From: Muricoccus roseus
GTDB lineage: Bacteria; Pseudomonadota; Alphaproteobacteria; Acetobacterales; Acetobacteraceae
Length of the DNA: 64,000 bases
Reading direction: 5' to 3'
Assembly (NCBI RefSeq): GCF_900141905.1
Contig: NZ_FQZF01000018.1
Coordinates: 54,746-118,745, forward strand
Shown: piece by piece, positions 16,700 to 23,976 of the stretch
Position numbering within the stretch: position 1 is the first letter of the stretch
Layout of the letters: the number at the start of each line of letters is the position of its first letter
Program-made: the position numbers and the translations under genes
Notes under the pieces: generated by a model
Databases searched by the model: none
What the model was told of the DNA's origin: nothing
The model's input: only the letters and a program-made list of their open reading frames with translations

Positions 16700-16749
16700 T
16701 TGCGCTCACTTCCGATCCGAGTACCCCGCCCGTCCCCTGCGGGCGGGGG
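16700..16749. repeat. Hairpin-bearing intergenic repeat, copy 1
   Basis: TTGCGC, a shared 10-mer GATCCGAGTA (16714-16723) and a perfect 9-bp hairpin (16724-16732 with 16740-16748) recur at 22348-22395. The hairpin lies just past the 3' end of the 85-aa gene and upstream of the zinc-ribbon gene, both on the minus strand. It may be a terminator followed by a promoter. Confidence 0.6.
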
Positions 16750-16757
16750 TTCGTCAT

Positions 16758-17015
16758 CTACTCGCGCCACCCATCCGGCAGGCCGCCGGGGTTCGCGCCG
16801 AAGTCGCTGGTGCTGTGGTTCGGTAGCGGCGGCCCCTTCATGAACCGATAGTTCGCCCGCGCCAGGTGCTCGACAATGTGCCGGGCCATCCAACGGGGAT
16901 CTTCGCGGATCCTCTTCCTGTGCGCCTTCCCGGTCAGGCCGAAGCGCAAGGCGTAGAAGATGGCCTCCTCGAGGTCAGCCGGGTCGGCCGGGGTGAGGGG
17001 CTTCGGCTCTGTCAT
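16758..17015 (-). CDS. Small prophage protein
   Basis: This 85-aa protein starts at an ATG overlapping the stop of the upstream 98-aa gene (ATGA). It has a helical centre ('LEEAIFYALRFGLTGKAHRK', residues 15-34) and an 'MARHIVEHLARANYRFMKGP' segment (residues 43-62). I recognise no family. The overlap chain and the SOS-type site upstream suggest an early or induced prophage function. Confidence 0.65.
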   Translation of the reverse strand: MTEPKPLTPADPADLEEAIFYALRFGLTGKAHRKRIREDPRWMARHIVEHLARANYRFMKGPPLPNHSTSDFGANPGGLPDGWRE

Positions 17016-17308
17016 GCGATGCTCTCTGGCGGATCGAACAGGTCGCCATGCGTGGGCTCACGGGTGCCGTGACGCTCCACCCATTCCTGGGCGGGGCCGA
17101 AGAGCCAGTCCCCATGCTCCCGCGCCAGGTGCGCCACAATCGCGAGCACGGTGGCGCGCGCGTCGAGTGCTGGACCTCCCGCCGCGAGATAGGCCGCCTC
17201 GGCCTTATCGACGGATTGGAGCTGATCCAGGCCACGGCCCCGCGCCGCACGATAGGTCCGGCCAACGGCCCGGAGATGGTCCACCGGCCAGTCCGGCGCG
17301 CCGGTCAC
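17012..17308 (-). CDS. Small prophage protein
   Basis: This 98-aa protein starts at GTG 17308, overlapping the stop of the 58-aa gene (GTGA), and its stop overlaps the next ATG. It is acidic and helical, with 'ARATVLAIVAHLAREHGDW' at about residues 50-68. No family is recognised. It is the middle gene of a three-gene coupled operon. Confidence 0.65.
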   Translation of the reverse strand: MTGAPDWPVDHLRAVGRTYRAARGRGLDQLQSVDKAEAAYLAAGGPALDARATVLAIVAHLAREHGDWLFGPAQEWVERHGTREPTHGDLFDPPESIA

Positions 17309-17481
17309 GCCGGCCGCTCCGGCTCCTGCGGGACGCGCCCGGTGACCTCAGCCACCGCGCGCGCCTGGGCCAGCAGCATGCGGCGCCCGCCCGCGTCCAG
17401 GGCATCCCAGATCTGGACCAGCTCAGCGCGCCCGGCGTCACGGCTGACGGGCAGGGGAGGGGAGGGGAGAAGGTTCAGCAT
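17305..17481 (-). CDS. Tiny leading gene of prophage operon
   Basis: A 58-aa frame begins at ATG 17481 with AGGAG eight bases upstream, and ends in a TGA overlapping the next GTG. The product has a Pro-rich start ('LLPSPPLPVSRD') and a helix 'RRMLLAQARAVAEVTG'. It is the first gene behind the LexA-type site at 17518-17532. Function is unknown. Confidence 0.6.
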   Translation of the reverse strand: MLNLLPSPPLPVSRDAGRAELVQIWDALDAGGRRMLLAQARAVAEVTGRVPQEPERPA

Positions 17482-17517
17482 GGCTAAGCTCCTGCATCCG
17501 GAGCCACTGTACAGGAT

Positions 17518-17532
17518 GTTCCCTTTGTGTTC
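17518..17532 (-). promoter_or_regulatory. LexA-type SOS box candidate
   Basis: The sequence GTTC-CCTTTGT-GTTC matches the alphaproteobacterial LexA consensus GTTC-N7-GTTC exactly. It lies 37-51 bases upstream of the first start codon of the minus-strand small-gene operon, in its promoter position. A separate 8-bp palindrome CTGTACAG sits at 17507-17514. About one to two such matches are expected by chance in 64 kb on both strands, so location is the main support. Confidence 0.5.
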
Positions 17533-17615
17533 ATGGCCTAGAGCCAGGATCGTTGGCAGAACCGCGCTTCGTAAGTGGTTGCTGCGCTACGCGAAGTGGC
17601 TTTCAAGGCTGCAAC

Positions 17616-17643
17616 ACGGGTTCGAATCCCGTACGGGACGCCA
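17616..17643 (+). other. tRNA 3' fragment, probable prophage attachment site (att)
   Basis: The stretch contains a perfect T-arm (ACGGG-TTCGAAT-CCCGT at 17616-17632), then ACGGGAC, a G discriminator and CCA (17633-17643). That is exactly a tRNA 3' end. The matching acceptor 5' strand GTCCCGT is absent upstream, so the tRNA is not complete here. Phage genes stop and chromosomal genes begin at this point. A 3' tRNA fragment at the far end of a prophage is the normal result of integrase recombination within a tRNA gene. The intact tRNA should lie left of the window. Confidence 0.7.
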
Positions 17644-17669
17644 TTCCTTCATTCCCCCCCAGCGACGAC

Positions 17670-17690
17670 AGCGACGCACGATGCGTCGCT
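17670..17690. repeat. 9-bp inverted repeat beside the att site
   Basis: AGCGACGCA (17670-17678) and TGCGTCGCT (17682-17690) form a perfect stem with a CGA loop, 27 bases past the tRNA CCA. No T-run follows. It may be the original downstream end of the tRNA transcript or an integrase arm site. Confidence 0.4.
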
Positions 17691-17785
17691 ACGCTGCGAT
17701 GTCGGTCATTGTCGCAGGCGTCATGGACTTCGAGCCGGAGGAGGACTGAACTCCGCCGCAAGGGGCGCGGCGCGGGGGCGGTGCG

Positions 17786-20293
17786 TCACCCCGCTTGCGG
17801 GAGGCCCGCTGTCCCGGATGCTCCATCCCCTTGGGGTGCAATGACCCTCCGCAGAGCCCGTCCGACCTGTGCCGCCGAATACGGCTTCTGGAGCAACTCG
17901 AAGCCGTGGTCGTCCTCGCGGGCCAGGACATGGCTGTAGCCGGATGTGAGCACGACAGGGAGCCCGGGCAGCTTCTCGCGCAGGCGCCGGGCGAGTTCGA
18001 TGCCGCCCATGCCGGGCATGACCACGTCCGAGAACACGGCCTCGAACCCATCCCCATTGGGGCCGAGCCGCTCCAGCGCCTCCTCCGCCGTGGTCACCCA
18101 GCTCGTCCGGTATCCGAGGTCCTCCAGGGTTTGGGTGCAGAACTGGCCGACCTCGAGGTTGTCCTCCACCAGGAGCACGCTCTCGCCATGGCCGGCGGGG
18201 GAGAGCAGGGAGTCGGTATCGGCCCGCGCTTCGGGCTGCAGCGCCTCGACCTCGGGCAGGTAGAGGGTGAAGGTCGTGCCCTTGCCCGGCTCGCTCGCCA
18301 CGTCCACGTCGCCGCCGGACTGCTTGGCGAAGCCGAACACCTGCGAGAGGCCCAGCCCGGTGCCCTTGCCCACCTCCTTGGTGGTGAAGAAGGGCTCGAA
18401 GACATGGGCGAGCTGAGTTGCCGGGATGCCTGAGCCTGTGTCGGTCACGGAGACTGCCGCGAAGGGGATGTCCGAGCCGGCATGGCCCCGGATGGGCGGG
18501 AGCGGCGAGCGGCTGTCGAGCCGGAGGGTCAGCTGCCCCGCGCCATCCATCGCGTCACGGGCGTTCACCGCCATGTTGACGAGCGCGGTCTCGAACTGGC
18601 TCAGATCCGCCCGCACGAAGCAGGGGCGCTCCGGCACCTCGACCACGACCTTGATCCGGGTGCCGGTGACGGTGTTGAGCATGTCGGCAATGCCGCTGAG
18701 CCTGGCTCCGATCTCGAAGACCTCCGGCTTGAGCGCCTGCCGTCGCGCGAAGGCCAGGAGCTGTCCGGTCAGCTTCGAGGCCCGCTCGACCGTCTCCGAA
18801 ACCGCATGGAGGTAGCGCCCGCGCCGCTCCTCCGAGAGGCCGGGCCGCTGGAGGAAGTCGACGGAGGAACGGATGATGGTGAGCAGATTGTTGAAGTCGT
18901 GGGCGACGCCTCCGGTCAGCTGGCCCACCGCCTCCATCTTCTGGCTCTGCCGGAGGGCCTCCTGGGCCTGGACCAGCTCGGCCTCGGCCTTCAGCCGCGC
19001 GGTGACGTCGCGGGCGTGGTGGAAGGCGCCGAGAATAGTGCCGGTCTCGTCGCGGACGGGCGCGTAGTCCAGCTCCCAATGCGGCATCTCCAGCGCCGGG
19101 CTGCCGAAGTCGGCCTCGACGGTGAACTCCTCCCCGGCCAGGGCCCGGTCTGCGAAGGCGCGCTGCAAGGCACCCTGCTCCGGCGGGAACGCGTCGGGAA
19201 GCACCTCGCCCCGCAGGGCCGGGCGGCCCATGACGCGGAGCCACTCCGCGGCATGGGCGCGGTTGAAGGCGGCGACGCGCTGGTGGGTGTCGTAGGCGCA
19301 GATCGGGAAGCGGGCGGACTCCACGATGTTGCGGTACAGGATCAGCTCGGACGTGCGCTCGGCGACCTGATGCTCCAGCGTCTCGTTCAGGCGGCGAAGA
19401 GCCACCTCCGCTTCGCGGCGGGCGGTGACGTCGCTGGCCGTGCCGAACCACTCGGTGATCTCGCCCCTCTCATCCAGGAGCGGCACGGCGCGGGACACGG
19501 TCCACCCCTCACTGCCATCGATGCGACGCACCCGATGCTCCAGGTGGAACAGGGCTTTCCTGCTGATCGCCTGCCCGATCGCGGCCAGGACGCGGGGCTG
19601 CTCGTCCTCGGGGATGTAGTCCGAGAACCAGGTTCGGTTGGCGGGGCGGGAATCGGCCAGGAAGGCGCCACCGGTGAGCTGACGCATCTCGGTCCAATCG
19701 GCGGACATCGAGTACAGCACCTCCGAGGAGGCGCTCACGACCGCCCTCAGCCGCGCCTCGCTTTCGCGCAGGCTCTCGTTCTGCTGGGCCAGAGTCGCGT
19801 TCGCCTGGAGGAGGTCCCATTCGGCGACGACCTGGCGCGTGGTCTCGGTCACGACCAGGAAGATGCCGGCGATCCGGCCCTCGTCGTCCCAGAGAGGGCT
19901 GTGGCAATGGGTGAAGTAGGCTTCCCTCTGCGCCCCGTCCCGGTCGGGCGTGTAGCGGGCGTTCTCGACGAAGAACGACTGCCCCGAGAGGACCTTGTCG
20001 AAGATGGGGGTCAGCTGGTCCCACATCTCCGCCCACCACTCCAGGGCGGGGCGGCCGAGATTGCCGGGGTGCTTGCGGCCGAGGCTGGGCGCGTAGGCAT
20101 CGTTGTAGAAGGTGATCAGCTCCGGTCCCCAGTGGATCATCATGGGGAAGTCGGAGCTGAGCACGATCCGCACGGCCGCTTGCAGGGAGAGGGGCCAGCC
20201 CTCCACGGGGTCAAGCGGATTGCTGACCCAGTCGATGGCGCGGAGCCGCTCACCGCACTCGCCGCCCCGGGCCAGGCACGTGTCTTCGAGCAC
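17786..20293 (-). CDS. PAS-rich hybrid sensor histidine kinase
   Basis: This 835-aa kinase has no membrane segment. PAS-like regions lie at about residues 30-155, 180-295 and 320-435. A HisKA domain has phospho-acceptor His465 in 'GGVAHDFNN', and the ATPase domain has 'TDTGSGIP' and 'GKGTGLGLS'. A C-terminal receiver has Asp756 in 'FSDVVMPGMGG'. It should be a cytoplasmic sensor that passes phosphate internally and then to an unseen partner. It starts at GTG 20293, only four bases after the stop of a ParD-like gene. It is the first large chromosomal gene past the prophage. Confidence 0.88.
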   Translation of the reverse strand: MLEDTCLARGGECGERLRAIDWVSNPLDPVEGWPLSLQAAVRIVLSSDFPMMIHWGPELITFYNDAYAPSLGRKHPGNLGRPALEWWAEMWDQLTPIFDKVLSGQSFFVENARYTPDRDGAQREAYFTHCHSPLWDDEGRIAGIFLVVTETTRQVVAEWDLLQANATLAQQNESLRESEARLRAVVSASSEVLYSMSADWTEMRQLTGGAFLADSRPANRTWFSDYIPEDEQPRVLAAIGQAISRKALFHLEHRVRRIDGSEGWTVSRAVPLLDERGEITEWFGTASDVTARREAEVALRRLNETLEHQVAERTSELILYRNIVESARFPICAYDTHQRVAAFNRAHAAEWLRVMGRPALRGEVLPDAFPPEQGALQRAFADRALAGEEFTVEADFGSPALEMPHWELDYAPVRDETGTILGAFHHARDVTARLKAEAELVQAQEALRQSQKMEAVGQLTGGVAHDFNNLLTIIRSSVDFLQRPGLSEERRGRYLHAVSETVERASKLTGQLLAFARRQALKPEVFEIGARLSGIADMLNTVTGTRIKVVVEVPERPCFVRADLSQFETALVNMAVNARDAMDGAGQLTLRLDSRSPLPPIRGHAGSDIPFAAVSVTDTGSGIPATQLAHVFEPFFTTKEVGKGTGLGLSQVFGFAKQSGGDVDVASEPGKGTTFTLYLPEVEALQPEARADTDSLLSPAGHGESVLLVEDNLEVGQFCTQTLEDLGYRTSWVTTAEEALERLGPNGDGFEAVFSDVVMPGMGGIELARRLREKLPGLPVVLTSGYSHVLAREDDHGFELLQKPYSAAQVGRALRRVIAPQGDGASGTAGLPQAG

Positions 20294-20297
20294 CGGC

Positions 20298-20531
20298 CTA
20301 GCGTTCCGATCCGGACACTCTGGATGCCAGCCTCGCCATCCGCTCCTGCTCGATAGCCTCCTCGCGCTCCAGCACGCGGAGCGCGGCGCGGACGACCTCG
20401 CTGGCGTTCTGGTATCGGCCCGAGGTCACCCGGTCGGCGATGAAGCGATCCATCTCCGGGGTGATGGAGACGTTCTTGCAAATCTGGCGCGGCATGGGCC
20501 GGGGCATGTCATCGCCCGGAGAGGACATCAA
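20298..20531 (-). CDS. ParD-like antitoxin (orphan)
   Basis: This 77-aa protein matches the ParD/CC2985 ribbon-helix-helix antitoxin family: 'NVSITPEMDRFIADRV' followed by 'SGRYQNASEVVRAALRVLE', then a Glu/Arg-rich tail. The true start may be the internal ATG at codon 9 or 13. ParD normally pairs with a ParE toxin in the next position, but here the histidine kinase follows after four bases and no ParE is visible on either side. It may be a solitary DNA-binding regulator. Confidence 0.75.
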   Translation of the reverse strand: MMSSPGDDMPRPMPRQICKNVSITPEMDRFIADRVTSGRYQNASEVVRAALRVLEREEAIEQERMARLASRVSGSER

Positions 20532-20792
20532 ACATTGATGGTGAAGGGGCGCTCTCGCGGAGAAGGGCAGGGGCGGAAGGGAACCGCCTCGTCCGGCCCG
20601 CCCTGCGGAAGGGCAGGGCGTGGGCCGCCGGTCCGATCAGCGCGTCGCGGCATCGCTCGGCTTGGCTTCTCCACATCCATGCCGGAGAACGGAACCGGCT
20701 GTATTCTGCCCGGAAACATTCGAGCCGCACCGGCCTTCATTGTGTTGGCCGCGCTCCGCACGCTGGCCATTCGACGAGGAGGTCTTGCCGCG

Positions 20793-21074
20793 ATGACTGC
20801 GCGAAGGTCGGTCAGCATTCACCGGCAGGGCTTCACCCTCGAATGGCGCCCGGCCCGGAGCGGCTGGCTGATGACCATGACGGATGCCTGCGGCCAGGAC
20901 CTCGGGGCCTGGCTCCTGGCCCCATCGGTCGCGGGCGCGAACGGGGCGGCCCTGCCGATGATCGCCTCCGCCATGGCGGAGATCGCGGTGGATGCGGGGC
21001 GGCCGAGCCGCGCGCTGGCCGGTTCGGAGCTGAGGGAGACCGCAGGGCATTCCGACATGCCGGGCACCCACTGA
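20793..21074 (+). CDS. Hypothetical protein
   Basis: This 93-aa frame starts at ATG 20793, ten bases after GAGGAGG; a much longer upstream extension of the frame has no support. It begins with a beta-type segment ('GFTLEWRPARSGWLMTMTD') and has a small Ala-rich centre. No family is recognised. An overlapping minus-strand frame (20637-21071) is Arg/Gly-rich and less convincing. Confidence 0.5.
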   Translation: MTARRSVSIHRQGFTLEWRPARSGWLMTMTDACGQDLGAWLLAPSVAGANGAALPMIASAMAEIAVDAGRPSRALAGSELRETAGHSDMPGTH

Positions 21075-21384
21075 CCTTCCGTGCCTGGCTGCGGAATGCG
21101 ATCGGCCGGTTCGGGCCGGGGGACACTGGCTGTTGTCGACTAACCTGGGTTAGTGACCTCAGCCGCTCGACCCCGTTGCTCCTTACTTCGGGGAAGCGGT
21201 CAGGCCGGGGCGGGGCGGAGGAGCGTCCCGCCCGGCCGCCCTTTTCGGGGCGGGGGCTCCGCGGCGGCGGAAGCCGAATTCCCCCCAGCGGATCGCAGCC
21301 AGTGCAGGCCGGGCGAGTTATGGAGCGGAGGACCGGCGGCTCCGCCCGGGGCGCCGGCCTCCACACCTTTCCGGACCCCGCGCC
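21075..21384. other. Gene-free stretch with palindromic operator candidate
   Basis: No convincing coding frame is seen. It holds a 16-bp palindrome, ACTAACC-TG-GGTTAGT, at 21139-21154, in a locally AT-richer patch. That could be an operator for the small lipoprotein gene that starts at 21385. GC-rich repeats make up the rest. Confidence 0.4.
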
Positions 21385-21555
21385 ATGAATTCCCTTCGTC
21401 TCCGGCCGATGCACCGACCGCTCACGCTGGCGGTGGCTTCCGTGGCGTGCCTGCTTGCGGTGAGCGCCTGTTCCTCCGGCCCCGCGGCGCGGCCTGGCAG
21501 CACGCCGGCGGCCACTCAGACAGGCGCCACTGGCGGCGGCGGGCAGCACAAATAG
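21385..21555 (+). CDS. Small lipoprotein
   Basis: A 56-aa frame from ATG 21385 encodes a basic start, a hydrophobic core ('LTLAVASVACLLAVSAC') and a lipobox 'VSAC' with the modified Cys at residue 29. A short Gly/Thr/Pro-rich tail ends in 'GGGGQHK'. This is the layout of a tiny secreted lipoprotein. It carries no further domain. The signal-peptide evidence is good; the function is unknown. Confidence 0.6.
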   Translation: MNSLRLRPMHRPLTLAVASVACLLAVSACSSGPAARPGSTPAATQTGATGGGGQHK

Positions 21556-21691
21556 GCGGCTGGGTTGCCCGGCGGGGCTCGGGTCCGGGTCTCGCCGCGC
21601 GACAGCGGCTGAGGCGGCGGCCGGTCCCCGGCCCGGGGGAAGTCGCGGCGCGATGCGCCGCACGGGTCCATCCGGCCGGATCGGGTCCTGG

Positions 21692-22330
21692 TCAGCCCCT
21701 GTTTGGCGCCGCCCATCCCAGTTCGCGCGTCATGGCGTTGTAGAGTTCGGCCAGCGCGCGGCAGACCTGGTCGCAGTTGCCCTCTACCTTCTCCAGATGG
21801 GCCATGTAGCCGCGCACGGGGCGCCTTCGCTTCTCTCCTGTCGTCGGTATGACCCGCCACCGGCCCAGATGGTCCACCATGACGGCGTGGTGAATCACCT
21901 CATTCCATTCCCTTCTCGCCTCCTGGGCCAAGCTGAGCGTCGTTTTCAGCTGGCCCAGGATACTCGGATCATGACGAAGGCGACCTTCGGCGAGTTTCAG
22001 AACGAGATTCTGTGCTTCGGCATCGGCCAGGGCGAAGAACTGTTTTTCCGAAATCTGCCTCGGGCTGACGCCGTGACCACCGTGTTTGAGCCCTTCGTAA
22101 AGGAGGAATGTCAGCACCCGGGCGGTGTTGACGGTGAGGCTTATCCGGCCGATGGCTGCCGCGAGATCCTTCGGAATTTGCAAGGCCAGATCGATCTGCG
22201 TCGGCATCGGGACCATGGTGTTGAGGCGCGGGGGCATAACAGTGCTTCGCCCCGGGGCAGTCCGCGCCAGAGGTCGGATTAATCGCCCAGGCACGAGTTT
22301 GTTACGCCGGGGGCGATCAAAGACTGCCAT
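21692..22330 (-). CDS. Hypothetical protein
   Basis: This 212-aa frame starts at ATG 22330, eight bases after AGGA, and a copy of a hairpin repeat lies just upstream. The first ~45 residues are basic. The rest looks helical ('TARVLTFLLYEGLKHGG', 'ISEKQFFALADAEAQNLVLK'). The coding DNA is visibly less GC-rich than its neighbours, which suggests acquisition. No family is recognised. Internal ATGs at codons 32 and 39 are possible starts. Confidence 0.55.
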   Translation of the reverse strand: MAVFDRPRRNKLVPGRLIRPLARTAPGRSTVMPPRLNTMVPMPTQIDLALQIPKDLAAAIGRISLTVNTARVLTFLLYEGLKHGGHGVSPRQISEKQFFALADAEAQNLVLKLAEGRLRHDPSILGQLKTTLSLAQEARREWNEVIHHAVMVDHLGRWRVIPTTGEKRRRPVRGYMAHLEKVEGNCDQVCRALAELYNAMTRELGWAAPNRG

Positions 22331-22347
22331 AGGTTAATCCTGCGCCG

Positions 22348-22395
22348 TTGCGCTTCTTCCGATCCGAGTATCCCCGCCCGTCCCCCCGGGCGGGG
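22348..22395. repeat. Hairpin-bearing intergenic repeat, copy 2
   Basis: This shares TTGCGC, GATCCGAGTA (22361-22370) and a perfect 9-bp GC hairpin (22372-22380 with 22387-22395) with 16700-16749. Both copies lie upstream of a minus-strand gene, here the 212-aa hypothetical that begins 18 bases away. It may be a terminator-promoter cassette. Confidence 0.6.
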
Positions 22396-22521
22396 GCCGG
22401 CGTATTCCGGCGGCTTGAAACGCCGTGATGATGGATATGCCTTTCGTTCCGGTCTCCCGGGCTAGCTGAGCCCCGGTCATTTGCCCCAGAATGGCCAGCG
22501 TTGGCTTTGCTGGAGACCGCG

Positions 22522-22809
22522 ATGTCTGAAGAGAATGCCCAGGACCCTTCCCAGGATGTCGTGAACCGCCTGGCCGCCCGGATGCGGCAGGAACGCCGCG
22601 CCGCCGGCATCGTGGATGCGGATGCGGAGATCGGGCTGGCCGTGCTGAAGCTGCTCCGCAGCAATGGCGCCGTGACGCGCGACATGCTCGTGAAGCGGTT
22701 CAACCGCGTTCTGGGCAATGCCGCCGCCGAGAGCCTGGATGCCAGGGAAGCGGAGGCGGTTCTCCGCCGGCTGGAGACGGCGCCCCCACAGGCCGCCAAC
22801 GCCGCCTGA
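22522..22809 (+). CDS. Hypothetical protein
   Basis: This 95-aa protein starts at ATG 22522 after TGGAGA; an in-frame TTG at 22501 is weaker. It is charged and helical, with a winged-helix-like centre ('AVLKLLRSNGAVTRDMLVKR', residues ~45-64). No family is assigned. It is convergent with the Bug-type gene. Confidence 0.6.
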   Translation: MSEENAQDPSQDVVNRLAARMRQERRAAGIVDADAEIGLAVLKLLRSNGAVTRDMLVKRFNRVLGNAAAESLDAREAEAVLRRLETAPPQAANAA

Positions 22810-22864
22810 CGCGGCGCGCCCCGGCCGGCGCAGCCGCGCCGCCGGGGAAGCTGGGCAGGGCGGT

Positions 22865-23884
22865 TCAATCGGCCCGGGCGCCGGAGGCCCGCACCAGCGG
22901 CGCCCATTCCTTTACCTCGCTGGCGACATAGACGGCGAAGCGGTCCGGCGACCAGCCGCGCATGACGGGCGTGCCCATCTCCTCCATTTTGCGGTCGATC
23001 GCCGGATCGGCCATGGCGAAGGCCACCGCGGCCGACATCCGGTCCACCACCGAGCGCGGGGTGGAGGAGGGGCCGAACAGGCCGAACCAGGAATAGGCCT
23101 TGTAGGGCGGCACCCCGGCCTCGGTCATGGTCGGCACGTCCGGCAGGAGCGGCGAGCGCTCCTCCGAGGTGACGAAGAGGCACCGGGCCTGGCCGGATTG
23201 GTGATAGGGCAGAAGCAGCCCGTACACGTCCTGCACGAACTGGATTTCCCCGGTGATCAGCGCGTTGATGGTCTGCGAGCCCGCGCGGTAGGGGACATGC
23301 TCCACCTGGGCGCCGATGCGGGTGGCGAAGTTGGCATTGGCCAGATGGCCGGTGGAGCCGACGCCGTTGGAGCCGTACTGGTAACGGCCGGGATGCGCCC
23401 GCAGGGTTTCGATCAGCTGCGCCGGGCTGCGCACGCTCCAGCCCGCGGTCGTGATGGCGAGGGCGAGCGGCACGAAGACCGTGGGCGCGATCGCGGCCAG
23501 GTCCTTCACGGGGTCATAGGCCAGGTTGGCGTAGAGGGCCTGCGCGACGCCGGTGGAGGCGAGGGTGGCGTGGACGAAGCTGTGGCCGTCCGTGGATTTC
23601 GCGACGAACTCCGTGCCCATGGTGCTGCCCGCGCCTGGGCGGTTCTCGACGACGACCGGCTTGCCCAGGAACTCGCTCATCCGGGGGGCGAGGATGCGCA
23701 TCACGAGATCGGTGCTGCCGCCCGCGCCATAGGGCACCACCATGCGGACGGGCTGCGAGGGCCAGGATGCCTGTGCCCGGAGCGCCGACGGGCAGGCGAG
23801 GCCGGCGGCGGAAAGCGCCAGAAGCCCGCGCCGGCGCAGGGCCGGGCGCGGGGGCGGGGCAGGGGGCGGGTGATGGTGACGCAT
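22865..23884 (-). CDS. Bug/TctC-family periplasmic solute-binding protein
   Basis: This 339-aa protein begins with a twin-Arg-like basic region and hydrophobic core ('RRRGLLALSAAGLACPSALRAQA', about residues 17-39). It then has the Bug hallmarks 'WPSQPVRMVVPYGAGGSTD' and 'VVENRPGAGSTMG'. Bug proteins bind carboxylates or amides for tripartite tricarboxylate transporters, but no TctA/TctB membrane genes are nearby. It is the last gene of the hyuA-hyuB-bug set, 92 bases after hyuB, so the ligand may be the hydantoinase-type substrate. Confidence 0.88.
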   Translation of the reverse strand: MRHHHPPPAPPPRPALRRRGLLALSAAGLACPSALRAQASWPSQPVRMVVPYGAGGSTDLVMRILAPRMSEFLGKPVVVENRPGAGSTMGTEFVAKSTDGHSFVHATLASTGVAQALYANLAYDPVKDLAAIAPTVFVPLALAITTAGWSVRSPAQLIETLRAHPGRYQYGSNGVGSTGHLANANFATRIGAQVEHVPYRAGSQTINALITGEIQFVQDVYGLLLPYHQSGQARCLFVTSEERSPLLPDVPTMTEAGVPPYKAYSWFGLFGPSSTPRSVVDRMSAAVAFAMADPAIDRKMEEMGTPVMRGWSPDRFAVYVASEVKEWAPLVRASGARAD

Positions 23885-23976
23885 GCTCTCTTCGCCTTCT
23901 CGGATGGATGCTGAAAGCCGCGCTGGCGTGTTCTTGGGCCCTTCGGCCGGACGGCGTGGTGGTTGCGCGTTCCCCT

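Noticed and set aside
16708..16722. Resemblance of the repeat to a sequencing adapter on the minus strand
   Set aside because: Only about nine bases agree, the flanks differ, and the element occurs twice with a hairpin in natural context.
17681..17749. 22-codon frame past the att site
   Set aside because: Too short, begins inside an inverted repeat and has no ribosome site.
20637..21071. 144-codon minus-strand frame
   Set aside because: It overlaps the 93-aa plus-strand frame, which has a strong GAGGAGG site; the minus product is Arg/Gly-rich without family features.
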